From: an uncultured Alphaproteobacteria bacterium
GTDB taxonomy: Bacteria; Pseudomonadota; Alphaproteobacteria; CAAHEQ01; UBA3637
Assembly: GCA_944391545.1 (NCBI GenBank)
Contig: CALXTZ010000001.1
Location: 1-40,146 of the forward strand
DNA length: 40,146 nt
Reading direction: 5' to 3'
Shown: positions 1-7,203 of the stretch, piece after piece
How the letters are laid out: each line of letters opens with the position of its first letter
Position numbering within the stretch: position 1 is the stretch's first letter
Position numbers and translations under genes: made by a program
Notes under the pieces: model-generated
Databases searched by the model: none
What the model was told of the DNA's origin: nothing
The model's input: the letters and a program-made list of their open reading frames with translations, nothing else

Positions 1-501
1 TGCGGATCCACAAAAGGTCAATGTAATGCGTGTAATGCGGCTTCGGCAGAAAACAATGAGACTCTTTGCAAAAATTGCGGATGGGATTGGGTTTATACCT
101 TTGTTATGTACGACAGCCAGGAGAATTTTGCATGTGGCGGGACTAAATGGTGTCAGGCCAGATATGGCAGCGGTGGGGATACCTATTTTGCGGCTCCAAT
201 CTCAGGAGATGTCGAGGGGACATATTGTTGTAAAGAAGGTCAGGCGGCCTATGTTGCTTACAGTGCAGGGGAGTACGCCATTCAATGCTGCACGGCAGAT
301 CGCATTTTCATGCATGCTCCAATAGTTAAAAACGGCAAGACTTTCACGTCTTATATGTGTTGCGAAGGAGAAAATTTCACTGGAGAAACAAAATGCTATA
401 CGAACACGTATAACGGCGTTACATCAACCTATTGCAGATGCTGTTATACAGACTGTTACGTCCTGGGAGACGGCACGCAACACTGTAGTATAAGGTGCTG
501 A
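1..501 (+). CDS. Cysteine-rich protein, C-terminal part (5' end outside window)
   Basis: The frame is open from base 1 to a TGA at 499-501, so only the last 166 residues are present and the start lies to the left. The fragment is rich in Cys, Gly, Tyr and Thr, with CC, CxxC and CxCC clusters, including a Cys-dense tail ending HCSIRC. That style matches the long pilin-like cysteine-rich protein at 24.4-26.6 kb, so I infer a disulphide-stabilised extracellular protein of the same general kind. The N-terminal pilin helix, if any, is not visible. Function is unknown. A weak intrinsic terminator follows about 55 nt downstream, so the gene probably ends its own transcript before ppdK. Confidence 0.75.
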   Translation, partial: CGSTKGQCNACNAASAENNETLCKNCGWDWVYTFVMYDSQENFACGGTKWCQARYGSGGDTYFAAPISGDVEGTYCCKEGQAAYVAYSAGEYAIQCCTADRIFMHAPIVKNGKTFTSYMCCEGENFTGETKCYTNTYNGVTSTYCRCCYTDCYVLGDGTQHCSIRC

Positions 502-557
502 TTTTAAAAAGCTTAAAAAAGTCTTAAAAAAGTCCTTGCCAAGCATTTGAATCCATG

Positions 558-589
558 CTAAAACCATTGCTGTTTTAGAAAGTTTTTTT
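558..589 (+). terminator. Probable intrinsic terminator of the cysteine-rich gene
   Basis: A 7-bp stem CTAAAAC / GTTTTAG with a 7-nt loop is followed, after four bases, by seven T residues. It lies just downstream of the partial cysteine-rich CDS. The AT-rich stem makes it only moderately convincing. Confidence 0.5.
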
Positions 590-647
590 CCCGTTTTTAA
601 AAGGGATTCTGGTTGAATATGCCTTTAAAAAACGGGAGTACTTTTTT
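590..647 (+). promoter_or_regulatory. Long stem-loop in the ppdK upstream region
   Basis: The 15-nt arms at 590-604 and 622-636 pair with about one mismatch (CCCGTTTTT... against ...AAAAACGGG), and a T6 run follows at 642-647. It sits 30 nt before the ppdK start. It could be a second terminator for the upstream gene or an attenuator in the ppdK leader; the sequence does not decide between these. No clear promoter was seen for ppdK. Confidence 0.4.
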
Positions 648-676
648 GTTTAACTAGGTGAAAGGATAAATGATCC

Positions 677-3337
677 ATGACAAAATGGGTTTATACGTTT
701 GGTGACGGTCAAGCTGAAGGCCGCGCTGATATGAGAAACTTGCTGGGCGGCAAAGGCGCAAACTTGGCCGAAATGGCAAGCATCGGCGTTCCGGTCCCTC
801 CGGGATTTACAATCACAACGGAAGTGTGTACTTATTTTTATGACAACAACAAAACTTATCCGGCGGATTTAAAAGTACAAGTCAATGCCGCTTTAGCCGG
901 TATCGAAGCAAAGATGGGTAAAAAGTTCGGTGACGCCGATAACCCGTTGTTGTTCTCCGTGCGTTCCGGTGCGCGTGTTTCCATGCCGGGCATGATGGAT
1001 ACGGTTTTAAACCTCGGTTTGAATGACGAAACAGTTAAAGGTTTGGCAAAAGTTTCCGGTAATGAAAAATTCGCTTACGACTCTTATCGCCGTTTCATTC
1101 AAATGTACGGTGACGTCGTGATGGGCGTTCATTCCGATAACTTTGAACATGTTTTGGACAAAGTCCGTGATGAAAACGGTTACAAATTCGACAACCAAAT
1201 GACGGTTGAACAATTAAAAGACGTCATTGCTCAATTCAAAAAGATTTGTGACGATGCCGGCAAACCGTTGCCGCAAGATCCGCAAACACAATTGTGGGGT
1301 GCTATCGGGGCCGTATTCGGTTCTTGGATGATTGACCGCGCGATTACGTATCGTAAACTCAACAACATTCCGGGCAACTGGGGAACAGCCGTGAACGTTC
1401 AAACCATGGTGTTCGGCAACTCCGGCGACAATTCCGCAACCGGGGTGTGCTTCTCTCGCGACCCGGCAACCGGTGAAAACTATTTCTACGGCGAATACCT
1501 GAAAAATGCTCAAGGGGAAGACGTCGTGGCCGGTATTCGTACACCGCAACCGATGACAAAATTGGTCAAAGAACGCTCCGGCACGGATATGCCTTGCATG
1601 GAAGAAGAATTCCCGGAATTGTTCAAACAATTGTCTGACATCCGCGCTAAATTGGAAGCGCATTACAAAGACATGCAAGACATGGAATTCACAATTCAAG
1701 ACGGTAAATTATGGATGCTGCAAACCCGGAACGGGAAACGGACCGGAACAGCGGCTTTACGCATTGCCGTTGAAATGGTGAAAGAAGGCTTGATTGACAA
1801 AAAGACGGCGATTATGCGCGTTGAAGCCGGTCAAGTGGATCAATTGTTACACCCGATGTTCGACAAAAAAGCGAAAAAAGAAGTCATTGCACGCGGGTTG
1901 CCGGCTTCTCCGGGTGCGGCTGTCGGTCAGGTTGTTTTCTCCGCAGCTGATGCGGAAAGCTGGGCCGGTCAAGGCAAAAAAGTGGTTTTGGTTCGTGTTG
2001 AAACATCTCCGGAAGACATTTCCGGTATGCACGTTGCGCAAGGTATTTTGACAGCGCGCGGCGGGATGACGTCTCACGCTGCCGTTGTGGCGCGCGGCAT
2101 GGGTAAACCGTGTGTTTCCGGAGTGCCTGAATTGCGGATTGACTACACGGGCAAATTCTTGAAAGTCGGCGATTTGGTCATCAAAGAAGGCGACATGATT
2201 TCCATTGACGGATCAACCGGTGAAGTGATGAACGGCGCTTTGGCGTTGGTCTTACCGGAAATGACCGGCAACTTCGGTGAATTCATGGGCTGGGTTGATG
2301 AAATCCGCAAATTGCGTGTTCGCGCCAATGCCGAAACACCGAAAGATGCGCAAACGGCTCGTCAATTCGGTGCCGAAGGAATCGGTTTGTGCCGGACGGA
2401 ACACATGTTCTTCGATCCGGGTCGGATTAACCACATGCGCGAAATGATTTTGGCAAAAACCGAAGCTGACCGCCGTGTTGCTTTGGACAAATTGTTGCCG
2501 TATCAACGCAACGACTTCGTCGAATTGTTCAAGATTATGGAAGGTCTGCCGGTAACGATTCGTTTGTTGGATCCGCCGTTGCATGAATTCTTGCCGCACA
2601 AACACGACGAACAAGTTGAAATTGCGCAAGAACTGGGCGTTTCTGTTGAAGAAATTGCGGCGCGGACGGCTCAATTGCACGAAGCTAACCCGATGTTGGG
2701 TCTGCGCGGTTGCCGTTTAGCGGTTGTCTTCCCGGAAATCTGCGAAATGCAAACACGGGCGATTATCGAAGCCGCTTTGGAAGTCGATGCGCAAGGCATT
2801 AAAGTCATTCCGGAAATCGAAGTGCCTTTGATTTCTTCCAAGAAAGAACTCGAAATCTGCAAGAAGATTATCGACAAAACAGCAGAAAAAGTCTTTGCTG
2901 AAAAAGGCAAGAAAGTGGAATACTTCGTCGGAACGATGATTGAATTGCCGCGTGCTGCTTTGTTGGCGGATGAAATTGCCGAAATCGCGGACTTCTTTGA
3001 ATTCGGAACAAACGACTTAACCCAAACAACATTGGGGATGAGCCGTGACGATGCCGGTTCATTCTTGCCGAAATATGTTGAAAAAGGCATTTATGAACGG
3101 GATCCGTTCCAATCATTGGATCAATCCGGTGTTGGTAAATTGGTCGCGATGGCTTGCCAAGACGGCCGCAAGACAAATAAAGAGCTGTATTTAAGCATCT
3201 GTGGTGAACACGGTGGCGATCCGGCTTCGATTATGTACTTGAACCAATACTTGGATGGCGTTTCCTGTTCGCCGTACCGCGTGCCGATTGCACGTTTGGC
3301 TGCAGCACAAGCTGCCGTTAAAGACGAACAAAAATAA
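677..3337 (+). CDS. ppdK: Pyruvate, phosphate dikinase
   Basis: Interconverts pyruvate, ATP and phosphate with phosphoenolpyruvate, AMP and pyrophosphate in the cytosol, allowing gluconeogenic PEP synthesis or PPi-linked glycolysis. The 886-residue length is normal for the family. The N-terminal nucleotide-binding part starts with the typical LLGGKGANLAEMA motif. The swivelling phosphohistidine motif GGMTSHAAVVAR places the catalytic His at residue 467, and the C-terminal PEP/pyruvate barrel ends with CGEHGGDP, active-site Cys842. AAGGA lies 10 nt before the ATG. An ATG at 670 is in another frame and stops quickly. Monocistronic: a strong GC-rich terminator follows. Codon use (GCG/CCG/GAA rich) looks like a well-expressed housekeeping gene. 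Confidence 0.98.
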   Translation: MTKWVYTFGDGQAEGRADMRNLLGGKGANLAEMASIGVPVPPGFTITTEVCTYFYDNNKTYPADLKVQVNAALAGIEAKMGKKFGDADNPLLFSVRSGARVSMPGMMDTVLNLGLNDETVKGLAKVSGNEKFAYDSYRRFIQMYGDVVMGVHSDNFEHVLDKVRDENGYKFDNQMTVEQLKDVIAQFKKICDDAGKPLPQDPQTQLWGAIGAVFGSWMIDRAITYRKLNNIPGNWGTAVNVQTMVFGNSGDNSATGVCFSRDPATGENYFYGEYLKNAQGEDVVAGIRTPQPMTKLVKERSGTDMPCMEEEFPELFKQLSDIRAKLEAHYKDMQDMEFTIQDGKLWMLQTRNGKRTGTAALRIAVEMVKEGLIDKKTAIMRVEAGQVDQLLHPMFDKKAKKEVIARGLPASPGAAVGQVVFSAADAESWAGQGKKVVLVRVETSPEDISGMHVAQGILTARGGMTSHAAVVARGMGKPCVSGVPELRIDYTGKFLKVGDLVIKEGDMISIDGSTGEVMNGALALVLPEMTGNFGEFMGWVDEIRKLRVRANAETPKDAQTARQFGAEGIGLCRTEHMFFDPGRINHMREMILAKTEADRRVALDKLLPYQRNDFVELFKIMEGLPVTIRLLDPPLHEFLPHKHDEQVEIAQELGVSVEEIAARTAQLHEANPMLGLRGCRLAVVFPEICEMQTRAIIEAALEVDAQGIKVIPEIEVPLISSKKELEICKKIIDKTAEKVFAEKGKKVEYFVGTMIELPRAALLADEIAEIADFFEFGTNDLTQTTLGMSRDDAGSFLPKYVEKGIYERDPFQSLDQSGVGKLVAMACQDGRKTNKELYLSICGEHGGDPASIMYLNQYLDGVSCSPYRVPIARLAAAQAAVKDEQK

Positions 3338-3362
3338 TCATCCGATTATTTGAAGCACAAAG

Positions 3363-3392
3363 TCCCCCGCCCTCAAAGCGGGGGATTTTTTT
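3363..3392 (+). terminator. ppdK: Strong intrinsic terminator of ppdK
   Basis: Perfect 8-bp stem TCCCCCGC / GCGGGGGA with a 7-nt loop, followed by T7. It begins 25 nt after the ppdK stop codon. Confidence 0.93.
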
Positions 3393-3438
3393 GATCCGTT
3401 TCCCGCCCCTGATGTAGTTTTTTTTGGGGATCCTTCCC

Positions 3439-3460
3439 TCCCCCGATGCGGGGGATTTTT
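3439..3460 (+). terminator. Second, similar terminator downstream of ppdK
   Basis: TCCCCCG / CGGGGGA stem with a 3-nt loop and T5. The stem core and the bases after it (GATCCGTTT, CGACCGTTT) resemble the first terminator 75 bp upstream, which suggests a local duplication. It gives back-up termination and insulates the RNA promoter that follows. Confidence 0.75.
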
Positions 3461-3479
3461 CGACCGTTTATTTTAATAC

Positions 3480-3508
3480 TGGACAAAATTGCAGTTGTCT
3501 GTTATTCT
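3480..3508 (+). promoter_or_regulatory. Sigma-70-type promoter of the structured RNA
   Basis: -35 TGGACA (3480-3485), exactly 17 bp, -10 TATTCT (3503-3508). Predicted transcription starts about 3514-3516, exactly where the first hairpin of the RNA begins. Confidence 0.65.
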
Positions 3509-3514
3509 GGCGCA

Positions 3515-3713
3515 GTTGCATATATTGTATGCAACAAGGGCGTAGAAAACCCTTATCAAATCAGTCGTTAAGCATAACGACTCAAAATAAATATGCCGAT
3601 AATCTGTTCCTACAAGGGCGGATGTCGGCGAATAAGGCTTTGGCTGAATAAACCGAGCCGTCTGATAGTAAACGGTTTTCTAACATCCGCCCACCTTATC
3701 GGTGGGTTTTGTT
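3515..3713 (+). ncRNA. Structured RNA of unknown class (sRNA or leader), about 195 nt
   Basis: It begins at a predicted start site and ends at an intrinsic terminator (CCCACC, 5-nt loop, GGTGGG, then TTTTGTTTT at 3690-3715). Within it are hairpins at 3515-3535 (8 bp perfect), 3536-3554 (5 bp) and 3563-3582 (8 bp perfect), and a 9-bp long-range stem GGGCGGATG (3616-3624) with CATCCGCCC (3684-3692). That long stem shares bases 3690-3692 with the terminator, an arrangement like an antiterminator. I do not recognise the class. The roughly 195-nt size fits a 6S-like RNA, but I could not confirm the 6S bubble. Alternatively it is a regulatory leader for the lipoprotein gene at 3739. An ORF crossing it (3424-3651) has no start signal. 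Confidence 0.6.
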
Positions 3714-3738
3714 TTACAAAACTTGGAGGCGTTAGAAA

Positions 3739-4095
3739 ATGAAAAAAACAATCTTAATATTTATAATTATCTTTCAAATTAGTGGGTGTGCATCAATGAA
3801 TACATCACATGTAATGACTATAAAGGGTGTTCCTATTTATGAAAGTAGATGTGACGGGACGTGGTTCAATTTTTCATCCTGTTTAAGATATGCTTATGAT
3901 ACATGTGAACAATCTGATTTTCAAATCATCTCGAAAGAAGATGAAATTACTGGAGTAGCTCAAAACTCAACAGCTTATTTATATAATACCAATAATCCGT
4001 CATTCTTTTCTGGGGCAACAGCAATTAGAAAAAGAAGTGTTTTATTCTTTTGCGAAAAAGATCTAGATATGAATCAATTAAAAAATAAAAATTAA
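3739..4095 (+). CDS. Small putative lipoprotein
   Basis: 118 residues with a short basic, hydrophobic signal peptide ending in the lipobox ISGC (Cys17), so probably an envelope lipoprotein. Beyond that I do not recognise the family. The mature part has several Cys (a CDG segment, SSCLRYAYDTCEQ, FFCEK). GGAGG lies 9 nt before ATG. The bases just before and into the start codon (GTTAGAAAA, 3731-3739) can pair perfectly with TTTTCTAAC at 3676-3684 upstream of the terminator, so translation may be influenced by the leader structure. The gene is more AT-rich than its neighbours, which may point to recent acquisition. Confidence 0.75.
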   Translation: MKKTILIFIIIFQISGCASMNTSHVMTIKGVPIYESRCDGTWFNFSSCLRYAYDTCEQSDFQIISKEDEITGVAQNSTAYLYNTNNPSFFSGATAIRKRSVLFFCEKDLDMNQLKNKN

Positions 4096-4129
4096 GTCCA
4101 TATTACTCTCGCATCCTGCAAGTAAATGC

Positions 4130-4191
4130 ATTTTCCCCCAAACAGCTCTTTTGAAACAAAAGAGCTGTTGCTTTCTTGATTTTCCCCCAAA
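4130..4191. repeat. 12-bp perfect inverted repeat flanked by 13-bp direct repeats
   Basis: AACAGCTCTTTT (4141-4152) and AAAAGAGCTGTT (4158-4169) form a perfect stem with a 5-nt loop. The 13-mer ATTTTCCCCCAAA occurs on both sides, at 4130-4142 and 4179-4191. The hairpin may terminate the lipoprotein transcript, although its T tract is poor. The direct repeats resemble a small insertion footprint or a slippage duplication. Confidence 0.55.
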
Positions 4192-4217
4192 GAAGCCCTA
4201 TATCAAAACAAAAAAAC

Positions 4218-4246
4218 TTGACAAAACATCGAGACAATGATAGGAT
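4218..4246 (+). promoter_or_regulatory. Promoter for the 4271 gene
   Basis: Perfect -35 TTGACA (4218-4223), 17 bp, -10 TAGGAT (4241-4246). Predicted start is about 4253, leaving a leader of under 20 nt. Confidence 0.75.
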
Positions 4247-4270
4247 ATATTTTTTTAAAGGGAAAAAACA

Positions 4271-4750
4271 ATGACACTTTTTCATTTTTCACATACAAAA
4301 TCTAAAACAGCACAAGAACAGGAAGACCCTCTTATAGAAACGCATACTGAAATTAAAAAGAACGGTCGCTTTACCATTACGGCCACAGTTTCCAACGGAA
4401 AACGAATCCACGAAATTGTCGATATGCGCTATCCGAATTCACATCAAGTTCAATGCCGAGTAACACGAACTGCGGAAGAATTATCCGGTCATTACCAAAA
4501 TCGAACATTCGACCCCGGTATTTGGATTTCAAAATCGACTTTAACCGTTCCCTACGGCACGATTGAACATTTTGATAAAACAGGGGCTTTAATCAGCCGC
4601 AACGAGAAAAAATTCACCTACAAACGCCTGGTCTATTTTAATAAAGACGGATCCGAAATCGTTGCTTACGACACGCGCCAAAAAGCGCAAAGCATAAAGG
4701 TCGGCACACATCTTTTGTCAGTTCGGTCTTTGGCATACGAGCATAGTTAA
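4271..4750 (+). CDS. Hypothetical protein, 159 aa
   Basis: No recognised family. The predicted protein is soluble and rich in beta-prone, charged stretches, with no signal peptide or membrane segment. AAGGG precedes the ATG by about 9 nt, and a good promoter lies directly upstream. Its stop is 4 nt before the HD-domain gene, so the two are probably co-transcribed and perhaps translationally coupled. A role connected with the HD hydrolase can only be guessed from the adjacency. Confidence 0.75.
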   Translation: MTLFHFSHTKSKTAQEQEDPLIETHTEIKKNGRFTITATVSNGKRIHEIVDMRYPNSHQVQCRVTRTAEELSGHYQNRTFDPGIWISKSTLTVPYGTIEHFDKTGALISRNEKKFTYKRLVYFNKDGSEIVAYDTRQKAQSIKVGTHLLSVRSLAYEHS

Positions 4751-4754
4751 GAAA

Positions 4755-5384
4755 ATGGAAAAGATTCGCCGTATCGTTTCTTTTATGTCCATTTTAAACC
4801 AATTTTGTTTGGTCAATCGAGATAATTTATTATCTGACGGCACGCGCGAATCTGATTCCGACCACACATTCAAGCTTTGTTTTTTGGCAATGCTTCTGCT
4901 GCCTTACTTAAAAACACCCGTCGATGCACTGAAAATCCATCAAATGGCGCTTATTCACGATATTGCGGAAGCTCAAACAAAAGACTTTTCCTATGCCGTA
5001 ACGGCTTCGGATAAACAGGTGCTCGCACAAAAGAAAAAAGCTGAACAAAAAGCAATTTCGGAATATGCCGACCAATTGCCCTCTCCTATCGGCCAGCAGA
5101 TTTTTGATCTTTGGCAGGAATATGAAGCACGGCAAACACGAGAAGCTCAAATCGTTTATGCGCTGGATCGGATGGAAGCGACCCTGCAAAGCAACTTTTA
5201 CAAAGGCGGCGTTGCTTATTGGGGACAATGTCCCAACGGGCAGTTTTATTATGAAAATGCCGTTAAAACACACCCTTATGTACAGGATCTGAAAGAAGAA
5301 ATTCTCAACGATCTTGAACAGGCAGTTGTCCAAATCAGCAAACAAAATATTCAAAAAATGAATGCCGCGAAAACCCGGGCGTAA
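4755..5384 (+). CDS. HD-domain hydrolase (YfbR/HDDC2-like)
   Basis: 209 residues with all HD-superfamily metal ligands in order: H37 (SDSDHTF), H68-D69 (IHDIAEA) and D138 (YALDRMEA). The spacing and the DHTF/HDIAEA wording resemble the HD_3 group that includes YfbR 5'-deoxynucleotidase and HDDC2, which dephosphorylate nucleoside monophosphates. A cytosolic nucleotide-salvage role follows from the family, but the exact substrate is an inference. It starts 4 nt after the upstream hypothetical gene and is the second gene of that transcript. Confidence 0.85.
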   Translation: MEKIRRIVSFMSILNQFCLVNRDNLLSDGTRESDSDHTFKLCFLAMLLLPYLKTPVDALKIHQMALIHDIAEAQTKDFSYAVTASDKQVLAQKKKAEQKAISEYADQLPSPIGQQIFDLWQEYEARQTREAQIVYALDRMEATLQSNFYKGGVAYWGQCPNGQFYYENAVKTHPYVQDLKEEILNDLEQAVVQISKQNIQKMNAAKTRA

Positions 5385-5482
5385 TATTTTTTAAATCACT
5401 CTTGAGCTTTTGTCCAGTTTTTTTACACACTCTTTCAAAGGGCTCTCGCAGTCTTTTCTTTATTTGTTTCAAAGGATTTATC

Positions 5483-6052
5483 ATGCAAACTCATGTTTTT
5501 CTGCCATTTATAGCCTTATCTGTTTTAACGGGCTGTACTTTGCGGCTGCCGGAATCCACTTTGTCAAATGAGTTTCCCCCTCCTTAATTAAAAATAGATC
5601 AAATGGCCGATGTCCCTGCCGATAAAGACCCGGTCAGTTTGCAGGAAAAAATGGTTTTATATCATTGTTTGCACACGCAAGTGAAGGCTTATCAAGCCCA
5701 TTTGACAAATGCAATTATCCAAGATACACGTTTGCTCGATCAACCGGCACCTCAAGCTCTTCACATCCAACCCACTTGTCAACTTCCCGTTTCGACCGAA
5801 GAAGTACAAAAACGATTAGGGTTGACGGAATCTCAAGTCACCCGCGTCAGCCGATTGTATCATGATTCGCTTAAGATGATTGATGAAGAAATCAGTTATC
5901 TTTCGGTTCGCGAGGCCGGTTCTTATTTATCGGAACAGGAAAGACACTTTTCTCAATTTACGCACAAACTGATTTCCGTTCACACGCACATGACGGGAAA
6001 AGCATTTAATCCGGTTTACTTACGCAATCGCTATCAACACGGAAAAGAATAA
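5483..6052 (+). pseudogene. Lipoprotein gene interrupted by an in-frame TAA
   Basis: ATG at 5483 has AAAGGA 7 nt upstream and encodes a signal peptide with lipobox LTGC (Cys18). The frame stops at 5585-5587 after only 34 residues, in a Pro-rich stretch. The same frame reopens immediately and runs to 6052 (149 residues from ATG 5603, largely helical and charged). ATG 5603 has no Shine-Dalgarno. The simplest reading is one lipoprotein of about 189 residues split by a single nonsense codon. Alternatives are stop-codon readthrough, or reinitiation 15 nt after the stop that would give a cytosolic protein. The protein family is not recognised. Confidence 0.65.
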
Positions 6053-6053
6053 G

Positions 6054-6245
6054 TCATCTTTGGGGACCCTGCAATTGATGAATGAGGCCGCCCGGTTGTT
6101 GCTGATTGCGGTGAAGAATCACTCTTTTTCGAATAGCGACACACCCTTTGGCGGCACCAATCAACAAAGCAGCCAAAATCAAAATAAAGACGATTCTTTC
6201 CGTAAAAGCTTTCAAAGTATCGGTTGTATTTAAATCCGGCGTCAT
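6054..6245 (-). CDS. Small single-pass membrane protein, 63 aa
   Basis: One hydrophobic segment (about residues 18-37, RIVFILILAALLIGAAKG) is followed by a basic, Gln-rich tail. AAAGG lies 6 nt before the ATG on the minus strand. It sits just beyond the terminator of the rpmF-merR operon, so expression would need readthrough or its own promoter. It is convergent with the broken lipoprotein, with 1 nt between stops. Function unknown; moderate confidence that it is real. Confidence 0.5.
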   Translation of the reverse strand: MTPDLNTTDTLKAFTERIVFILILAALLIGAAKGCVAIRKRVILHRNQQQPGGLIHQLQGPQR

Positions 6246-6261
6246 TTTCGGCCTTTCCGGG

Positions 6262-6283
6262 AAAAAGCCCCTTACGGGGCTTT
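6262..6283 (-). terminator. Terminator of the rpmF-plsX-fabH-ihfA-merR operon
   Basis: On the minus strand AAAGCCCC, GTAA loop, GGGGCTTT, extended to a T5 run. It lies right after the stop of the small cysteine-rich gene at 6285. Confidence 0.85.
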
Positions 6284-6284
6284 A

Positions 6285-6476
6285 CTAACCTTCATTCACG
6301 CGTGTTTGCGCACAACGGCAAGCTGTTCCGCAAGCACCGTTACATCCGCAATTGCCGCTACACTTATGAGCTGCCACCACCGGCAGTTTACGCACTTGTC
6401 TGCCGAACTTATCCGTATCCGGACGAGACATCCGTTCTCTCTTTGCTTTTAAAACAGGATCCATTTTTTCACACAT
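6285..6476 (-). CDS. Small protein with cysteine-rich C-terminus, 63 aa
   Basis: The N-terminal half is basic and soluble. The C-terminal half contains HKCSGNCGCNGACGTACRC, seven Cys in under 20 residues, which suggests metal binding (metallothionein-like) or redox chemistry. AAAGG lies about 8 nt before the ATG, 26 nt after the merR-like stop, and a terminator follows directly. It therefore looks like the last gene of the operon. I do not recognise a named family. Confidence 0.65.
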   Translation of the reverse strand: MCEKMDPVLKAKRERMSRPDTDKFGRQVRKLPVVAAHKCSGNCGCNGACGTACRCAQTRVNEG

Positions 6477-6502
6477 GTTACCATCCTTTCACCGTTCAAG
6501 GG

Positions 6503-6826
6503 TTATATAAATTGCCCGAGATAATCCCGGATTTCTTTCATTTCATCTATAAACCGGTCTGATAAAACCGTAGATGAAACCTCTTCTTTCCCCGAAGATT
6601 TCAAAATCTTCTGAACCCCCTTGATTGTATAGCCGTCTTTATACAGATAGTCCCGTATCTGTGCGATCAGGTCAATATCCTCCGTTCGATAATACCGACG
6701 GCCGCCCACACGTTTAATCGGTTTAATCTGATGAAACTGCGTCTCCCAAAATCGCAAAACATGTGCCGGGACATTCAATATGTCCGAAACCTCAGCGATG
6801 GTGCGATAAGCATTTTCAGATTTCAT
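6503..6826 (-). CDS. MerR-family transcriptional regulator (short, ihfA-linked)
   Basis: 107 residues. The N-terminal winged helix (YRTIAEVSDILNVPAHVLRFWE...GGRRYYRTEDIDLIAQIRDYLY) is the classic MerR DNA-binding domain. After it there is only a short helical tail, with no metal- or drug-binding domain. Alphaproteobacteria commonly carry such a protein directly after ihfA, and it begins 1 nt after the ihfA stop here. Targets are unknown. The distant MerR-type operator at 19.3 kb need not be its target, because this subgroup lacks an effector domain. Confidence 0.9.
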   Translation of the reverse strand: MKSENAYRTIAEVSDILNVPAHVLRFWETQFHQIKPIKRVGGRRYYRTEDIDLIAQIRDYLYKDGYTIKGVQKILKSSGKEEVSSTVLSDRFIDEMKEIRDYLGQFI

Positions 6827-6827
6827 A

Positions 6828-7130
6828 CTAATCCTTGTTTTCGGTTACGCCTGCCACTTCATCTTTTAAAATTTGAGACGGGCAGAAAGATAAAATCGTT
6901 CTGGGCGTAATCGGATGCTCTTCGCCCGTTTTCGGGTTGCGGCCGACACGCGCCGTTTTCTTTTTCAAATAAAAACTGGCAAAGGAAGAAATTTTAACAT
7001 CTTCACCGGCTTCGAAAGCTTTTGTTATTTCTTCAAAGACTTGATCAACCAATTTTTCAGATTCCGTATAAGATAAACCCAAGTCCCGATAAACGGCTTC
7101 CGACAAATCCGCACGTGTAATATTTTTCAT
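6828..7130 (-). CDS. ihfA: Integration host factor subunit alpha
   Basis: 100 residues, the normal IHF/HU length. It has the N-terminal helical dimerisation region, the beta-arm consensus (FYLKKKTARVGRNPKTGEE) and the DNA-intercalation proline context (GEEHPITPR). As a heterodimer with IhfB it bends DNA sharply in recombination, replication and transcription. It lies in the conserved fabH-ihfA-merR order, 73 nt after fabH, and is tightly linked to the merR-like gene. Alpha versus beta is assigned mainly from this gene order. Confidence 0.95.
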   Translation of the reverse strand: MKNITRADLSEAVYRDLGLSYTESEKLVDQVFEEITKAFEAGEDVKISSFASFYLKKKTARVGRNPKTGEEHPITPRTILSFCPSQILKDEVAGVTENKD

Positions 7131-7203
7131 TTATTCCTCTTAAAAATTCAATCTTATTAACTTCTTACTGTAAAAGAAAAGCCTTTAAAAATCAAGTCTT
7201 TTC

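Noticed and set aside
26..325. 99-residue ORF at the left edge
   Set aside because: It is an alternative frame of the cysteine-rich gene, whose frame is open from base 1 and has the repetitive Cys pattern.
3424..3651. 75-residue ORF across the 3.5 kb RNA
   Set aside because: It has no ribosome site, begins before the promoter and runs through strong hairpins; the RNA interpretation explains the region better.
3676..3739. Integron attC-like arms (TTTTCTAAC / GTTAGAAAA) around the terminator
   Set aside because: The arm lacks the GTTRRRY end pattern, the inner stem is a normal terminator and no integrase or cassette array is present.
4103..4285. 60-residue minus-strand ORF
   Set aside because: It spans the hairpin, the direct repeats and the promoter of the next gene and has no ribosome site.
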